This document shows, piece by piece, positions 1-9,980 of a stretch of 64,000 bases of DNA (position 1 is the stretch's first letter; each line of letters starts with the position of its first letter). The stretch is from Ornithinimicrobium cryptoxanthini (GTDB lineage Bacteria; Actinomycetota; Actinomycetes; Actinomycetales; Dermatophilaceae). The stretch spans positions 1,798,001 to 1,862,000 of the forward strand of contig NZ_CP099490.1 of assembly GCF_023923205.1 (NCBI RefSeq), in the 5' to 3' direction. The notes under the pieces were generated by a model. It saw only the letters and a list, made by a program, of their open reading frames with translations. It was not told where the DNA came from and did no database searches. The translations under genes were made by a program, and so were the position numbers.

Positions 1-636
1 GTGGCCTTCCTCGGGCACCTGGGCAACTGGGACACCGTCGGGGCGTGGGCCACCCACCACCTGGCCAGGGTGACGACGGTCGCCGAGCGGCTGAAGCCCG
101 AGGAGGTCTTCGACCAGTTCGTGGCCTACCGCGAGGCGCTCGGCATGACCATCCTGCCGCTGACCGGTGACACGCCCCCGTTCCCGACCCTGGTCCGCAC
201 GGTGCACGCCGGCGGACTGGTGCCGCTCCTCGCCGATCGCGACCTGACCGCGTCCGGGATCGAGGTCACGCTGTGCGGGCACGCTGCGCGCATGGCTGGT
301 GGTCCTGCCGCGCTCGCCCTGGCCACCGGTGCCCCTCTGCACCCGGTGACCGTCACCTACGAGCCGCTCCCGGAGGCCGAGGCTCCCGCAGAGTCGCGCA
401 CGCTCGCCGACCGGGCCAGAGGGGCACTGCCACGTCGGCGCCGACCGGACCCCTCCGCATACCGCGTGGTGCTGACGTTCGGGCCGGCCGTGCCCGTGCC
501 GACGGGCGGGACCCGGGCCGAGCAGATCACCGAGCTGACCCAGGCCTGTGCCGACTACCTCGGAGAGACCCTGCGCGAGCACACGGAGGACTGGCACATG
601 ATGCAGCGCGTCTTCGTCGCGGACGGGATCCGCTGA
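1..636 (+). CDS. patA: Phosphatidylinositol mannoside acyltransferase, 3' part (PatA-like)
   Basis: This is the C-terminal 211 residues of a lysophospholipid-type acyltransferase; the gene begins before the window, so the GTG at position 1 is internal. The acyltransferase signature HLGNWD sits at fragment residues 6-11, where the His and Asp act in catalysis. The family acylates a mannose of phosphatidylinositol mannosides at the inner face of the plasma membrane. The stop overlaps the ATG of pimA by one base, so the two are translated together. The patA-pimA pair and the Rv2609c-like gene that follows reproduce the mycobacterial PIM locus. The function is inferred from motif and neighbours. 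Confidence 0.88.
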   Translation: MAFLGHLGNWDTVGAWATHHLARVTTVAERLKPEEVFDQFVAYREALGMTILPLTGDTPPFPTLVRTVHAGGLVPLLADRDLTASGIEVTLCGHAARMAGGPAALALATGAPLHPVTVTYEPLPEAEAPAESRTLADRARGALPRRRRPDPSAYRVVLTFGPAVPVPTGGTRAEQITELTQACADYLGETLREHTEDWHMMQRVFVADGIR

Positions 637-1886
637 TGCGCATCGGTCTGGTCTGTCCCTACTCCTTCGACGTCCCCGGCGGGGTCCAGCTGCACATCCG
701 TGACCTGGCGGACTACCTCATCGACCGGGGGCACGAGGTCTCCGTCCTGGCCCCTGCCGAGGAGGACACCGAGCTGCCGTCGTATGTCGTGAGCGCAGGT
801 CGGGCGGTCCCGGTCCGTTACAACGGCTCGGTCGCCCGCCTCGCCTTCGGCCCGATCGTGGCCAACCGGGTGCAGGCCTGGCTCGACAAGCACGACTTCG
901 ATCTCCTGCACCTGCATGAGCCGGCGGCGCCGAGCCTGTCGCTGCTGGCGCTCTGGGCGGCCGAGGTGCCCGTGGTGGCGACGTTCCACAGCTCGCAGAC
1001 CCGGTCGGTGGCGCTGCGCGCGGCCCAGCCGATGCTGCAGCCGGGGCTGGACAAGATCTCGGCCCGCATCGCCGTGTCGGAGTCTGCGCACCGCACCATG
1101 GCCGCCCATGTCGGTGGCAGCACGGTGGTCGTCCCCAACGGGGTCTATGTCCAGCGCTTCTGCACCGGCACCGATGTCGTCCCGGACCCTGGGGCCGCCC
1201 GCGTGGTCTTCCTCGGTCGGTTCGACGAACCCCGCAAGGGGCTGCCCGTGCTGCTGGCGGCGCTGCCGCTGGTGCGGGCGCAGGTCCCCGACCTCGAGGT
1301 GCTGGTCGCAGGGCCCGGAGACATCAGCGAGGTCCAGGAGACCCTGTCCGGCCAGGTGGCTGACTGTGTGCGCTTTCTCGGTCTGGTCAGCGAGGAGGAG
1401 AAGGTCGAGCTGCTGGCCGGTGCCAACGCCTACATCGCGCCCAACACCGGTGGCGAGAGCTTTGGCATCATCCTCGTCGAGGCGATGAGCGCGGGAGCGC
1501 CCGTGATCGCCAGCGAGCTGGAGGCGTTCACCGCGGTGCTCGGCGACCAGGGCGCTGGCCGGGTCTTCCCCGTCGGCGACCACCGGGCACTGGCGGCCGA
1601 GATGGTCCGGGTCCTGGAGGACCCGGTCGAGCAGGAGCGGCTCCGCGCGGCGGCCCGGGTGCGGGCGTTGGCGTTTGACTGGTCCCGCGTCGGGGCGCGG
1701 ATCGAGGCGGTCTATGACTCGGTCGCGGTCGAGCGCGAGCGTGCTGCTGGCGACTCGGTCGGCAAGCACCGAGAGGCTGCGGAGACCCGTGCGTGGACCG
1801 CCCCGATCGCGGCCGCGGTGTCGACGCCCCGGGCCGTCGTGAACCGACGGGTGTCACGGCCCCTGCGCAGGTGGCTGGACCGATGA
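636..1886 (+). CDS. pimA: Phosphatidylinositol alpha-mannosyltransferase PimA (GT4)
   Basis: A 416-residue GT-B glycosyltransferase of family GT4 that transfers mannose from GDP-mannose to phosphatidylinositol, the first step of PIM synthesis. The N-terminal acceptor domain has the GGVQLHIRD loop near residue 15. The donor domain has the E-x7-E signature (ESFGIILVEAM) near residue 272. The open frame extends upstream to about 273, but the ATG overlapping the patA stop gives the conserved MRIGLVCPYS N-terminus and is preferred. It ends in an ATGA overlap with the next membrane-protein gene. Confidence 0.93.
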   Translation: MRIGLVCPYSFDVPGGVQLHIRDLADYLIDRGHEVSVLAPAEEDTELPSYVVSAGRAVPVRYNGSVARLAFGPIVANRVQAWLDKHDFDLLHLHEPAAPSLSLLALWAAEVPVVATFHSSQTRSVALRAAQPMLQPGLDKISARIAVSESAHRTMAAHVGGSTVVVPNGVYVQRFCTGTDVVPDPGAARVVFLGRFDEPRKGLPVLLAALPLVRAQVPDLEVLVAGPGDISEVQETLSGQVADCVRFLGLVSEEEKVELLAGANAYIAPNTGGESFGIILVEAMSAGAPVIASELEAFTAVLGDQGAGRVFPVGDHRALAAEMVRVLEDPVEQERLRAAARVRALAFDWSRVGARIEAVYDSVAVERERAAGDSVGKHREAAETRAWTAPIAAAVSTPRAVVNRRVSRPLRRWLDR

Positions 1887-2431
1887 TCAGCGACTGGGGA
1901 CCGTTGGAGTTCGCCATCATCGGCGCCGTGCTCCTGGCGCTCCTGCTGGCCGTGGGGTGGTATCTCTCCTACACGGCGGTGCGGATCGACCGGCTGCACC
2001 ACCGCGTGATCGGCACCGCTGCGGCTCTGGACGCCCAGCTGGTGCGCCGCGCCGAGGCTGCCCTGGAGGTCGCCTACGTCGCAGGCATCGACCCCGCCTC
2101 GGCCACGCTGCTGGCCGCGGCGTCGGCCCAGGCGCTGGACCACGACGAGCCCTGGAGCCAGGAGCGTCTGGACGCGGAGTCGCAGCTGACCGAGGTCATC
2201 CGGCTCACCGAGTCGCCGACGGGCGAGCACCTCGTCGAGGTCGCGGAGCTGCTGACCCGGTTGCAGGGCGCGGGGGAGCGGGTCAAGCTGGCCCGCCGCT
2301 TCCACAACGAGGCGGTCAGTGAGACGCGTCAGGTCCGTGGGCACCGGTTGGTGCGGGCCCTGCGGCTGGCCGGGAGCGCCCGGGTGCCGCTGCCGATCAA
2401 CTTCGACGACGACTGGCCGCGCGAGGCCTGA
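1883..2431 (+). CDS. Conserved membrane-anchored protein of the PIM locus (Rv2609c-like position)
   Basis: A 182-residue protein with a single N-terminal membrane helix (about residues 8-30) followed by a mostly helical cytoplasmic region rich in Ala, Leu, Glu and Arg. The ATG at 1883 overlaps the pimA stop and puts the helix at the N-terminus; an upstream in-frame start at 1793 would add a non-conserved Arg-rich leader. The position after pimA corresponds to mycobacterial Rv2609c. I cannot assign a biochemical role; a link to PIM or envelope synthesis is suggested only by position. Confidence 0.8.
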   Translation: MISDWGPLEFAIIGAVLLALLLAVGWYLSYTAVRIDRLHHRVIGTAAALDAQLVRRAEAALEVAYVAGIDPASATLLAAASAQALDHDEPWSQERLDAESQLTEVIRLTESPTGEHLVEVAELLTRLQGAGERVKLARRFHNEAVSETRQVRGHRLVRALRLAGSARVPLPINFDDDWPREA

Positions 2432-2579
2432 GCCCCGGGCTGGTGCGGTGCCACGCGCCTGGGACCGTAGACTGGACAGCCGACCCCCACGACCACGTGG
2501 GACGACTGCCCCGGCGGCGTCCCGCACCCGTGACCCCGGCAGTATGCCGAGCACCAGTTCGCCCGGAAGGCACCAGCAG

Positions 2580-3506
2580 ATGAGCACCCCAGAGAGCAAT
2601 GCGGCTTCGAGCGCGACCCCCGGTCAGCAGGCCGGCACCACCCGAGTCAAGCGCGGCATGGCCGACATGCTCAAGGGTGGCGTCATCATGGACGTCGTCA
2701 CGGCCGACCAGGCCAAGATCGCCGAGGACGCCGGCGCGGTGGCCGTCATGGCCCTAGAGCGGGTCCCGGCGGACATCCGCGCGCAGGGCGGCGTCTCCCG
2801 GATGAGTGACCCGGACATGATCGACAGCATCATCGAGGCCGTCTCCATCCCGGTGATGGCCAAGGCCCGGATCGGCCACTTCGTGGAGGCCCAGGTCCTG
2901 CAGAGCCTTGGGGTGGACTACATCGACGAGTCCGAGGTGCTCACCCCTGCGGACTACGCCAACCACATCGACAAGTGGGCCTTCACGGTGCCGTTCGTCT
3001 GTGGTGCGACCAACCTGGGTGAGGCACTGCGCCGGATCACCGAGGGCGCGGCGATGATCCGCTCCAAGGGCGAGGCCGGCACCGGTGACGTGTCCAACGC
3101 GACCACCCACATGCGCGAGATCCGGCAGGCGATCCGACGGCTGCAGAGCCTGCCCGAGGACGAGCTTTTTGTCGCAGCCAAGGAGCTGCAGGCACCCTAT
3201 GACCTGGTCGCCGAGGTCGCCCGCACCGGCAAGCTGCCCGTCGTGCTCTTCACCGCCGGCGGGATCGCCACCCCCGCCGACGCCGCGATGATGATGCAGC
3301 TCGGTGCCGAAGGTGTCTTCGTCGGATCCGGCATCTTCAAGGCCGGCAACCCCGAGGCCCGGGCCGAGGCGATCGTCAAGGCCACCACCTTCCACGACGA
3401 CCCCGACATGATCGCCAAGGTCTCGCGCGGGCTGGGTGAGGCCATGGTCGGCATCAACGTCGAGGAGATCCCGCAGCCGCACCGGCTGGCCGAGCGCGGC
3501 TGGTGA
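2580..3506 (+). CDS. pdxS: Pyridoxal 5'-phosphate synthase subunit PdxS
   Basis: A 308-residue (beta/alpha)8 synthase subunit that builds PLP from ribose 5-phosphate, glyceraldehyde 3-phosphate and ammonia. Conserved family blocks include [13 protein letters not shown] near the N-terminus, [12 protein letters not shown], and the lysine-bearing MAKARIGHF near residue 95. The ATG at 2580 follows a 148-bp gap and gives the normal family length. An upstream in-frame extension (from 2319) is not conserved and overlaps the preceding gene. The GTG of pdxT overlaps its stop (GTGA), as expected for a synthase/glutaminase pair. Confidence 0.96.
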   Translation: MSTPESNAASSATPGQQAGTTRVKRGMADMLKGGVIMDVVTADQAKIAEDAGAVAVMALERVPADIRAQGGVSRMSDPDMIDSIIEAVSIPVMAKARIGHFVEAQVLQSLGVDYIDESEVLTPADYANHIDKWAFTVPFVCGATNLGEALRRITEGAAMIRSKGEAGTGDVSNATTHMREIRQAIRRLQSLPEDELFVAAKELQAPYDLVAEVARTGKLPVVLFTAGGIATPADAAMMMQLGAEGVFVGSGIFKAGNPEARAEAIVKATTFHDDPDMIAKVSRGLGEAMVGINVEEIPQPHRLAERGW

Positions 3507-4171
3507 CACGGCATACCTCTGCCCCTCTGATCGGGGTCCTGGCCGTCCAGGGCGACGTGGTCGAGCACGTCCGCGCGCTGACCCTGGCCGGTGCTCAAGC
3601 GGTCCCTGTGCGCCGTCCCGCCGAACTGGCGACGGTTGATGGCCTCGTCATCCCCGGCGGCGAGTCGAGCACGATCGACCGGCTGATCCGCATCTTCGAG
3701 CTGGATGCGCCCCTGCGCGCCCGGCTGGCCGACGGGATGCCCGCCTTCGGGTCCTGCGCCGGGATGATCCTGCTGTCCGGTCAGATCCTGGACGGGCACC
3801 GCGACCAGCGCTGTCTCGGCGCACTGGACATCTCCACGCGGCGCAACGCCTTCGGCCGACAGGTGGACTCCTTTGAGGTGGACCTGCCGGTCACCGGGCT
3901 GGCGGAGCCCTTCCGGGCCGTCTTCATCCGGGCCCCCTGGGTGGAGCGCGTGGGTGAGGACGTCGAGGTGCTGGCACGGGTCGAACGTGAGGGCAGCGAG
4001 CATGTGGTGGCCGTGCGCCAGGGCAGGGTGCTGGCCACCTCCTTCCACCCCGAGATGACCGACGACCCGAGGATCCACGCGCTGTTCGTGGAGATGGTGC
4101 GGGAGGCGGGTAGCATCGACAGCCGAGCAAACACCAGAGCAACCGCACGCGCGACAAGCAAGGATGACTGA
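3503..4171 (+). CDS. pdxT: Pyridoxal 5'-phosphate synthase glutaminase subunit PdxT
   Basis: A 222-residue class I glutamine amidotransferase that hydrolyses glutamine and channels ammonia to PdxS. The N-terminus shows [10 protein letters not shown]. The nucleophile cysteine lies in GSCAGMI, the oxyanion strand in PGGESS, and the His/Glu pair in FHPEM near the C-terminus. The start is GTG overlapping the pdxS stop. The tail beyond about residue 200 is Thr/Ala/Arg-rich and probably disordered. The TGA overlaps the ATG of yebC by one base. Confidence 0.95.
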   Translation: MTRHTSAPLIGVLAVQGDVVEHVRALTLAGAQAVPVRRPAELATVDGLVIPGGESSTIDRLIRIFELDAPLRARLADGMPAFGSCAGMILLSGQILDGHRDQRCLGALDISTRRNAFGRQVDSFEVDLPVTGLAEPFRAVFIRAPWVERVGEDVEVLARVEREGSEHVVAVRQGRVLATSFHPEMTDDPRIHALFVEMVREAGSIDSRANTRATARATSKDD

Positions 4172-4941
4172 TGGCAGGGCATTCCAAGTGGGCGACGACC
4201 AAGCACAAGAAGGCGATCACTGACGCCAAGCGCGGCAAGCTCTTTGCCAAGCTGATCAAGAACATCGAGGTGGCCGCACGCACCGGCGGCGGCGACCCGG
4301 CGGGCAACCCGACGCTGTTCGACGCCATCCAGAAGGCCAAGAAGACCTCGGTCCCCAACGACAACATCGACCGCGCCGTCAAGCGCGGCTCGGGCGCGGA
4401 GGCCGGCGGTGCCAGCTATGAGGCGCTCGTCTATGAGGGCTATGCCCCCGGCGGTGTCGCGCTCTATATCGAGTGTCTGACCGACAACAAGAACCGTGCC
4501 GTCATGGAGGTCCGCACCGCGCTGACGCGCAACGGCGGGACCATGGCGGACAGCGGGTCGGTCGCCTACCTCTTCGAGCGCAGGGGTCAGGTCGTCGTCC
4601 CCAAGACCCAGGAGGACGGCGAGACCAGCGAGGACGCCCTGCTCGAGGTCGTGCTGGAAGCCGGTGCAGACGAGATCTCGGACCTGGGGGACTCCTTCGA
4701 GGTGACCTCCGAGGCCACCGACGTGGTGGCCGTGCGCACGGCGCTGCAGGAGGCTGGGTTGGACTACGACTCGGCCGAGGTGACTTTTGTGCCGAGCATG
4801 CAGGTGCCCCTCGACGTCAACGGTGCACGCAAGATGATCCGCGTGGTCGACGCGCTGGAGGACTGCGACGACGTGCAGAACGTCTTTTCCAACGCTGACA
4901 TCTCCGACGAGGTCCTCGCCGAGCTCGACGCCGACGACTGA
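4171..4941 (+). CDS. yebC: YebC/PmpR/TACO1-family translation factor
   Basis: A 256-residue full-length YebC-family protein, starting with the hallmark [14 protein letters not shown] and containing [16 protein letters not shown] and YEGYAPGG. Members were long called transcription regulators; recent work on the family supports a ribosome-associated role that relieves stalling at proline-rich stretches. That would suit this genome, whose DUF349 protein at 15555-17846 is unusually proline-rich. It lies between pdxT and ruvC, the usual actinobacterial place. Its 3' end is 131 bp before ruvC, which has its own LexA-type promoter. Confidence 0.95.
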   Translation: MAGHSKWATTKHKKAITDAKRGKLFAKLIKNIEVAARTGGGDPAGNPTLFDAIQKAKKTSVPNDNIDRAVKRGSGAEAGGASYEALVYEGYAPGGVALYIECLTDNKNRAVMEVRTALTRNGGTMADSGSVAYLFERRGQVVVPKTQEDGETSEDALLEVVLEAGADEISDLGDSFEVTSEATDVVAVRTALQEAGLDYDSAEVTFVPSMQVPLDVNGARKMIRVVDALEDCDDVQNVFSNADISDEVLAELDADD

Positions 4942-5005
4942 CGCTGGCCAGGCTGCACGGCGAGTCCTGCGCCGGACTGTCCGTGCGGTGTCGTAGCGTG
5001 GTTCG

Positions 5006-5019
5006 CGAACAGGTGTTCG
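5006..5019 (+). promoter_or_regulatory. LexA (SOS) box upstream of ruvCAB
   Basis: CGAACAGGTGTTCG is a perfect CGAAC-N4-GTTCG palindrome, the Gram-positive/actinobacterial LexA operator. It lies 53 bp before the ruvC GTG. A -10-like TAGCGT at 4994-4999 sits just upstream, so LexA bound here would cover the transcription start region. The neighbouring GTTCGCGAAC (5001-5010) is an overlapping palindrome. This predicts DNA-damage induction of ruvCAB independent of yebC. Confidence 0.87.
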
Positions 5020-5072
5020 GACCGGGCCGCGAGGTGGCCGCAGGTCCGGCGCCGCGGAGGAGGGCTGGACAG

Positions 5073-5753
5073 GTGCGTGTCCTTGGCGTGGACCCTGGGC
5101 TGACCCGTTGCGGCCTGGGCGTCGTGGAGTCCGACGGAGGCCGCCGGGTGCGGATGGTCGCCGTGGGTGTCGTCCGCACGCCCGTGGGTGATGATCCCCA
5201 GGAGCGCCTGCTGACGCTGCAGACAGAGATCGACGAGTGGTTGGCCGAGCACCGCCCGGACGCCGTCGCGGTCGAGCGGGTCTTTGCCAAGGCCAACATC
5301 AAGGGGATCATGGGCACGGCGCAGGCGTCTGCCGTGCCGATGCTGGCCGCCGCCAGGCTCGGCCTGCCGCTCGCGCTGCACACGCCCACGGAGGTCAAGG
5401 CTGCCGTGACGGGCAACGGGCGTGCCGACAAGGCGCAGGTCACCCTGATGATCACCCGCATCCTCGGACTCGACACCCCGCCCAGGCCGGCCGATGCCGC
5501 CGACGCCCTCGCGCTGGCGGTGTGCCACCTGTGGCGCGGCCAGGCCGACGCACGTCTGCAGGACGCGGCCCAGGGCAACGCGCTGCAACGTGCCGCGGGC
5601 GAGGCTGCGCGCTCCGGCAGGCCGCGCAACCGGCTAGAGGAGCTGCACGCCGCGCACCCGGGCCGCCGCAGGAGTGGGGCCCCTGCAGTCAAGGCCACCG
5701 CCGTCAAGGCCACCGCAGTCAAGGCCACCGCCGTGCGAAGGAGCGCCCAGTGA
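5073..5753 (+). CDS. ruvC: Crossover junction endodeoxyribonuclease RuvC
   Basis: A 226-residue Holliday-junction resolvase, a metal-dependent homodimeric nuclease. The catalytic acidic residues are visible: Asp in VLGVDPGL at the N-terminus, Glu in VERVFAKAN, and the C-terminal Asp pair in [11 protein letters not shown]. The GTG at 5073 follows a purine-rich GGAGGAGGG and gives the conserved start VRVLGVDPG; the longer frame from 4983 would run through the LexA box. The C-terminus has about 45 extra residues after the nuclease fold, ending in a tandem KATAV repeat. The stop overlaps the ruvA GTG. Confidence 0.95.
   Translation: MRVLGVDPGLTRCGLGVVESDGGRRVRMVAVGVVRTPVGDDPQERLLTLQTEIDEWLAEHRPDAVAVERVFAKANIKGIMGTAQASAVPMLAAARLGLPLALHTPTEVKAAVTGNGRADKAQVTLMITRILGLDTPPRPADAADALALAVCHLWRGQADARLQDAAQGNALQRAAGEAARSGRPRNRLEELHAAHPGRRRSGAPAVKATAVKATAVKATAVRRSAQ
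5685..5732 (+). repeat. 15-bp tandem repeat in the 3' end of ruvC
   Basis: Three consecutive 15-bp units of the form GC(A/C)GTCAAGGCCACC encode three successive A-V-K-A-T pentapeptides in the basic, disordered C-terminal tail of RuvC. Units differ only at the third base. The lysines could add nonspecific DNA affinity; the number of units is likely to vary between strains. Confidence 0.85.
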
Positions 5754-6349
5754 TCGCGTCTGTCCGGGGCACCGTGCTGCACGTCGGTCTCGACCATGTC
5801 GTCGTCGAGGTCGGCGGTGTCGGCCTGCAGGTCCGCACCACGCCGGCCACCGCTGCCGGTTGCACCACGGGTCGCGAGGTCACCCTGGCTACCACGCTGG
5901 TGGTGCGCGAGGAGTCCCTGACGCTCTATGGCTTCGACAGCAGCGAGGCCCGGGGCCTGTTCGAGCAGGTCCAGACCGTCTCCGGGGTGGGGCCGCGGCT
6001 GGCGATGGCGATGCTGTCCGTCCATCCGCCCGAGCAGGTGCGCCAGGCCATCGCCGGCGGTGACCTGGTGGCGCTGACCAAGGTGCCCGGCATCGGCAAG
6101 AAGGGCGCCGAGCGCATCGTCCTCGAGCTCAAGGACAAGATCCTGGCCATGGGCGTCGAGCCCTCCCTCGGCGCGACCCCCAGCTCCGGTGCAGCAGACG
6201 CGACCAGCAACCAGGTCCAGGCCGCGCTGGTCGGCCTCGGCTGGAGCGCCAAGCAGGCTGACGACGCGGTCGCGAGGGTCGCCACCAGCGGCGCCCCCAC
6301 CCAGGTGTCCGAGTTCCTGCGGGCCGCGCTGCGGGAGCTGGGCCGGTGA
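5750..6349 (+). CDS. ruvA: Holliday junction branch migration protein RuvA
   Basis: A 199-residue RuvA that tetramerises on four-way junctions and positions the RuvB motors. It has the N-terminal OB-fold ([12 protein letters not shown]), tandem helix-hairpin-helix motifs ([14 protein letters not shown] and [20 protein letters not shown]), and the C-terminal RuvB-binding domain ([19 protein letters not shown]). The GTG at 5750 overlaps the ruvC stop; the longer upstream frame is a shadow of ruvC. It ends in a GTGA overlap with ruvB. Confidence 0.95.
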   Translation: MIASVRGTVLHVGLDHVVVEVGGVGLQVRTTPATAAGCTTGREVTLATTLVVREESLTLYGFDSSEARGLFEQVQTVSGVGPRLAMAMLSVHPPEQVRQAIAGGDLVALTKVPGIGKKGAERIVLELKDKILAMGVEPSLGATPSSGAADATSNQVQAALVGLGWSAKQADDAVARVATSGAPTQVSEFLRAALRELGR

Positions 6350-7491
6350 GCCTGCATGATCAGGCTGGCCAGGGCGAGGGCTGGGCGCTGTCCGCCGATG
6401 GCCCCGACCGTGCCGGTGACGGCTCCGTCGACGCCACCGCCCGCGTGGTTGACGGAGCCGCCGCCACGGACGAGGAGCGGCAGGTCGAGGCCGCACTGCG
6501 GCCCCGCCGGCTCGCGGAGTTCCCCGGCCAGCAGAGGGTGCGTGACCAGCTCGGCCTCGTGCTGGAGGCCGCGCGTCGCAGGCAGGCCCCACCGGACCAC
6601 GTGCTGCTCTCGGGCCCGCCTGGCCTTGGCAAGACCACCCTGGCAATGATCATCTCGGCCGAGCTCGAACAACCGATGCGGATCACCAGCGGGCCGGCCA
6701 TCCAGCATGCCGGCGACCTGGCCGCGGTGCTGTCCTCGCTCGTCGAGGGCGAGGTCCTCTTCGTCGACGAGATCCACCGGATGGCCCGGCCCGCCGAGGA
6801 GCTGCTCTATCTGGCGATGGAGGACTTCCGGGTCGACGTCATCGTCGGCAAGGGACCCGGGGCCACCGCCATCCCGCTGGAGCTGCCACCGTTCACGGTG
6901 GTGGGCGCCACCACCCGCGCCGGCCTGCTCCCGGCACCGTTGCGGGACCGGTTCGGCTTCACCGGGCACCTCGACTACTACTCGACCGAGGACCTCCAGC
7001 GGATCCTGGTCCGCAGCGCCGGGCTGCTGGAGATCGAGGCCACCCGCGACGGCATCTATGAGATCGCCTCACGCTCCCGAGGCACCCCGCGGATCGCCAA
7101 CCGGCTGCTGCGACGGGTCCGGGACTGGGCCCAGGTGCACGGCCAGCACATCGTGGACCATGAGGCGGCCCTCGCGGCACTCGAGCTGTTCGACGTCGAC
7201 CAGCAGGGTCTGGACCGGCTCGACCGTGCCGTCCTCGAGGCGCTGTGCAAGAGGTTCGGCGGGGGACCGGTCGGTCTGGGCACCCTGGCCGTCGCTGTCG
7301 GTGAGGAGCCGGACACGGTCGAGACCGTGGCCGAGCCCTACCTCGTGCGGGAGGGTTACATCGTCCGCACCCCGCGCGGCCGGTCGGCCTCGCGCACCGC
7401 CTGGGAGCACCTCGGGCTGACGCCACCCCACCCGGGCGTCGCCCAGGACCAGCTGCCGATCGGGGAGCAGCCCGGTCGTCTCGACCACTGA
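6346..7491 (+). CDS. ruvB: Holliday junction helicase motor RuvB
   Basis: A 381-residue AAA+ ATPase driving branch migration with RuvA. Walker A is GPPGLGKTT (about residue 90), Walker B and the following helix are VDEIHRM, sensor 1 is in GATTRAGLL, the arginine finger region in PLRDRFGF, and the winged-helix DNA-binding domain ends with TPRGR. The N-terminus is about 45 residues longer than in E. coli RuvB, acidic and poorly conserved, as in other actinobacteria. The start is GTG overlapping the ruvA stop. Confidence 0.96.
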   Translation: MSLHDQAGQGEGWALSADGPDRAGDGSVDATARVVDGAAATDEERQVEAALRPRRLAEFPGQQRVRDQLGLVLEAARRRQAPPDHVLLSGPPGLGKTTLAMIISAELEQPMRITSGPAIQHAGDLAAVLSSLVEGEVLFVDEIHRMARPAEELLYLAMEDFRVDVIVGKGPGATAIPLELPPFTVVGATTRAGLLPAPLRDRFGFTGHLDYYSTEDLQRILVRSAGLLEIEATRDGIYEIASRSRGTPRIANRLLRRVRDWAQVHGQHIVDHEAALAALELFDVDQQGLDRLDRAVLEALCKRFGGGPVGLGTLAVAVGEEPDTVETVAEPYLVREGYIVRTPRGRSASRTAWEHLGLTPPHPGVAQDQLPIGEQPGRLDH

Positions 7492-7650
7492 ACGGGTCGC
7501 CATACCACCACGGCCGGGTCGTCTGCACACGTGCCCACGCGAGACGTTGCCAGCCGTCGGCAGGCCCCCGAGGGCGGTCGTCGTGCCGGTGCCCCGACCA
7601 CATCTGGGGCAGAGGTGACCGAACCGTGATCTGCCGCGCGGGGTGTGGTG

Positions 7651-7680
7651 TTGGGCGGACCCAGACTCGTCACCTAGACT
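7651..7680 (+). promoter_or_regulatory. Promoter ahead of yajC-secDF
   Basis: TTGGGC at 7651-7656 and TAGACT at 7675-7680 are separated by 18 bp, matching a housekeeping actinobacterial promoter. The region 7492-7761 has no gene on either strand that I can support. Transcription would begin near 7687 and give a leader of about 75 nt ahead of yajC. Confidence 0.6.
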
Positions 7681-7761
7681 GCCGCGAGTGTCCACCGGGA
7701 GGACCGACAGCGGTCACGGTGCCGGGACACCCTCAGACAGACGTTTGTTAGGAACTCTTTG

Positions 7762-8097
7762 ATGTCGCCAATGGCCTCGGCCGCTAACTCGGGTGGGAGT
7801 GGGTTCACCTCGAGCCTGCTCCTGCTGTTGCCGCTCCTCCTGATCGCCTACATCGTCTGGTCTCAGCGACGTCGGCAGAAGAAGATGCAGGAGCTGCAGG
7901 CCGACCTGCAGGTCGGGGCCCGCGTGATGACCACGACCGGCCTCTATGGCACGATCGCCCAGCTCGACGAGTCCACCGTGATGCTCGAGGCCGCGCCAGG
8001 CGTCGTCCTCCAGTGGGACCGCCGCGCCGTCGTGCCGGCCCCCGGTGACCAGCCGCCGCACGTGCAGCCGGGCGCCGACGAGGCCGGGACAGTCTGA
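7762..8097 (+). CDS. yajC: Preprotein translocase subunit YajC
   Basis: A 111-residue single-span membrane protein, partner of SecDF in the holotranslocon. After a short Ser/Gly-rich N-terminus comes one hydrophobic helix (LLLLLPLLLIAYIVW), then a basic RRRQKKM and the conserved soluble domain with VGARVMTTTGLYGTI. ATG 7762 is preferred over the adjacent TTG because TTAGGAA lies at a suitable distance upstream. The TGA overlaps the secD ATG by one base. Confidence 0.94.
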   Translation: MSPMASAANSGGSGFTSSLLLLLPLLLIAYIVWSQRRRQKKMQELQADLQVGARVMTTTGLYGTIAQLDESTVMLEAAPGVVLQWDRRAVVPAPGDQPPHVQPGADEAGTV

Positions 8098-9980
8098 TGG
8101 CGCGCAACCCGCGCAACCGTCACTCTCGCAACACGCTCCTGGCTCTGCTGGCGATCATCGTCCTGCTCTTCACCGGGATCGGCGCCGCCAGCATGTGGGG
8201 CACTCCGAAAGGGCAGTGGACTCCGCTGCTGGGGCTTGACCTGGCCGGCGGTCGGCAGGTGGTCATCGAGCCGATCGTCGAAGGCGGGGCGAGCGTCAGC
8301 GGTGAGCAGCTCGACCAGGCCATCGACATCATCCGCCGGCGCGTGGACGGCAGCGGCGTGGCCGAGGCCGAGGTCTCACGCCTGGGCTCCAACATCCAGG
8401 TGGCCATCCCCGGTTCACCGACGGCCTCCCAGCTCGAGGCGTTGAGCAGGTCCTCCCAGCTGCGCTTCCGCACCGTCCTGGTGGCGACCCCCGTGGCCAC
8501 GCAGGCGCCCACCGAGCCGCCACGTGAGCTCCCGATGCCGGTCGGACCGGTCGAGGAGCCGACCGAGGCGCCGGAGCAGAGCACGGACCCCGCGACCGAC
8601 GACACCGAGACCACCAACGCCGCCTATCCCGAGGGGTTGCTCGCCGACCAGCAGCAGGTCCTCCAGGCGGGCGGTCCGGTCCCGGTCCCGCAGAGCAACG
8701 ACGGCGCCGAGGCGACAGAGTCACCGGCGCCGGGAGCTGACGACGACAGCGCGACCTCAGACGGCCCCGAGGCCCCTGACGTCACGGACGGCCCCGTGCC
8801 GACCAACGCCAGCGACCTGGCGTGGGTCACCCCCGAGCTGCAGGCCCAGTTCATCGACTATGACTGCTCCGACGCCGACAACCAGCGGGCTGCGGCCACC
8901 ACACCGATGGCCGAGGCGATGGTGGCCTGCAACGTGGACGGCACCGAAAAATACATTCTCGGCCCCTCCGAGCTCAGCGGCGCCGAGCTGACCGATGCCA
9001 GCTCCGGCCTCCAGGTCGGTGCGGGAGGCCAGCCCACCGGCCGCGTGGAGGTGCGACTGCAGTTCAACGACGAGGGCACGACCGCCTTCCGCGAGATCAC
9101 CACCCGGCTCTTCGGTTTCGGGCAGAACACCACGCAGAACCGGTTTGCGATCGTCCTGGACGGACAGGTCATCTCCGCCCCGGGTGTCAACACCCCGATC
9201 AACGACGGTGTCGCCACCATCTCGGGTGGCTTCACCAACGACAGCGCCAAGGAGCTGGCCAACCAGCTGAAGTTCGGCGCGCTGCCGATGAGCTTCGACG
9301 TGCAGACCTCCGAGCAGCTGAGCCCTCAGCTCGGCGGTGAGCAGCTGCGGTTGGGCATCATCGCCGGAGCGATCGGCATGGTGCTGGTCTTCATCTACTC
9401 GCTGTTCCAGTACAGGGCGCTGGGGCTGGTGACGATCGCCTCACTGATCATCGCCGGTGTCATGGCCTACGGCGCGGTGACGCTCCTGGGGTGGACCAGC
9501 AACTTCCGGCTCACCATGGCCGGGGTGACTGGTCTGATCGTGGCCATCGGTGTCACTGCCGACAGCTTCATCGTCTATTTCGAACGCATCAGGGACGAGG
9601 TCCGCACCGGCCGACCGCTCAGGTATGCCGTGGACACCGGCTGGAAGCGGGCCCGCCGCACCATCCTGATCTCCGACTTCGTCAACCTGATCGCCGCCGG
9701 CGTGCTCTACTTCCTGTCCGAGTCCGGTGTCAAGGCCTTCGCCTTCGCGCTCGGACTGAGCACCGTGATCGACCTGTTGGTCGTGGTCATGTTCACCCAC
9801 CCCGTGGTCAGCATGCTCGCCAACACCAAGTTCTTCGGTGAGGGCCACAAGTGGTCGGGGATGGACCCCGAGCACCTGGGCGCGCGCCGTTCGACCTATC
9901 TGGGACGTGGACAGTTCGCCATGCCTGAACCGGAACGGACCGGCCCGACCCGCGAACAGACCGAGGGAGGCATCGTCTGA
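8097..9980 (+). CDS. secD: Protein translocase subunit SecD
   Basis: A 627-residue membrane protein that with SecF uses the proton motive force to pull secreted proteins out of SecYEG. The first membrane helix is at about residues 13-32, followed by the conserved LGLDLAGGRQ and the large extracytoplasmic domain. This domain carries an acidic, Pro/Thr/Glu-rich insertion at about residues 135-240, typical of actinobacterial SecD. Five C-terminal helices contain GVTADSFIVYFERIRDE. The one-base overlaps with yajC and secF indicate a single operon. Confidence 0.96.
   Translation: MARNPRNRHSRNTLLALLAIIVLLFTGIGAASMWGTPKGQWTPLLGLDLAGGRQVVIEPIVEGGASVSGEQLDQAIDIIRRRVDGSGVAEAEVSRLGSNIQVAIPGSPTASQLEALSRSSQLRFRTVLVATPVATQAPTEPPRELPMPVGPVEEPTEAPEQSTDPATDDTETTNAAYPEGLLADQQQVLQAGGPVPVPQSNDGAEATESPAPGADDDSATSDGPEAPDVTDGPVPTNASDLAWVTPELQAQFIDYDCSDADNQRAAATTPMAEAMVACNVDGTEKYILGPSELSGAELTDASSGLQVGAGGQPTGRVEVRLQFNDEGTTAFREITTRLFGFGQNTTQNRFAIVLDGQVISAPGVNTPINDGVATISGGFTNDSAKELANQLKFGALPMSFDVQTSEQLSPQLGGEQLRLGIIAGAIGMVLVFIYSLFQYRALGLVTIASLIIAGVMAYGAVTLLGWTSNFRLTMAGVTGLIVAIGVTADSFIVYFERIRDEVRTGRPLRYAVDTGWKRARRTILISDFVNLIAAGVLYFLSESGVKAFAFALGLSTVIDLLVVVMFTHPVVSMLANTKFFGEGHKWSGMDPEHLGARRSTYLGRGQFAMPEPERTGPTREQTEGGIV

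Noticed and set aside
1..3. GTG at position 1 as the true start of the acyltransferase gene
   Set aside because: The family has about 90-100 more residues before HLGNWD; the gene is cut by the window edge.
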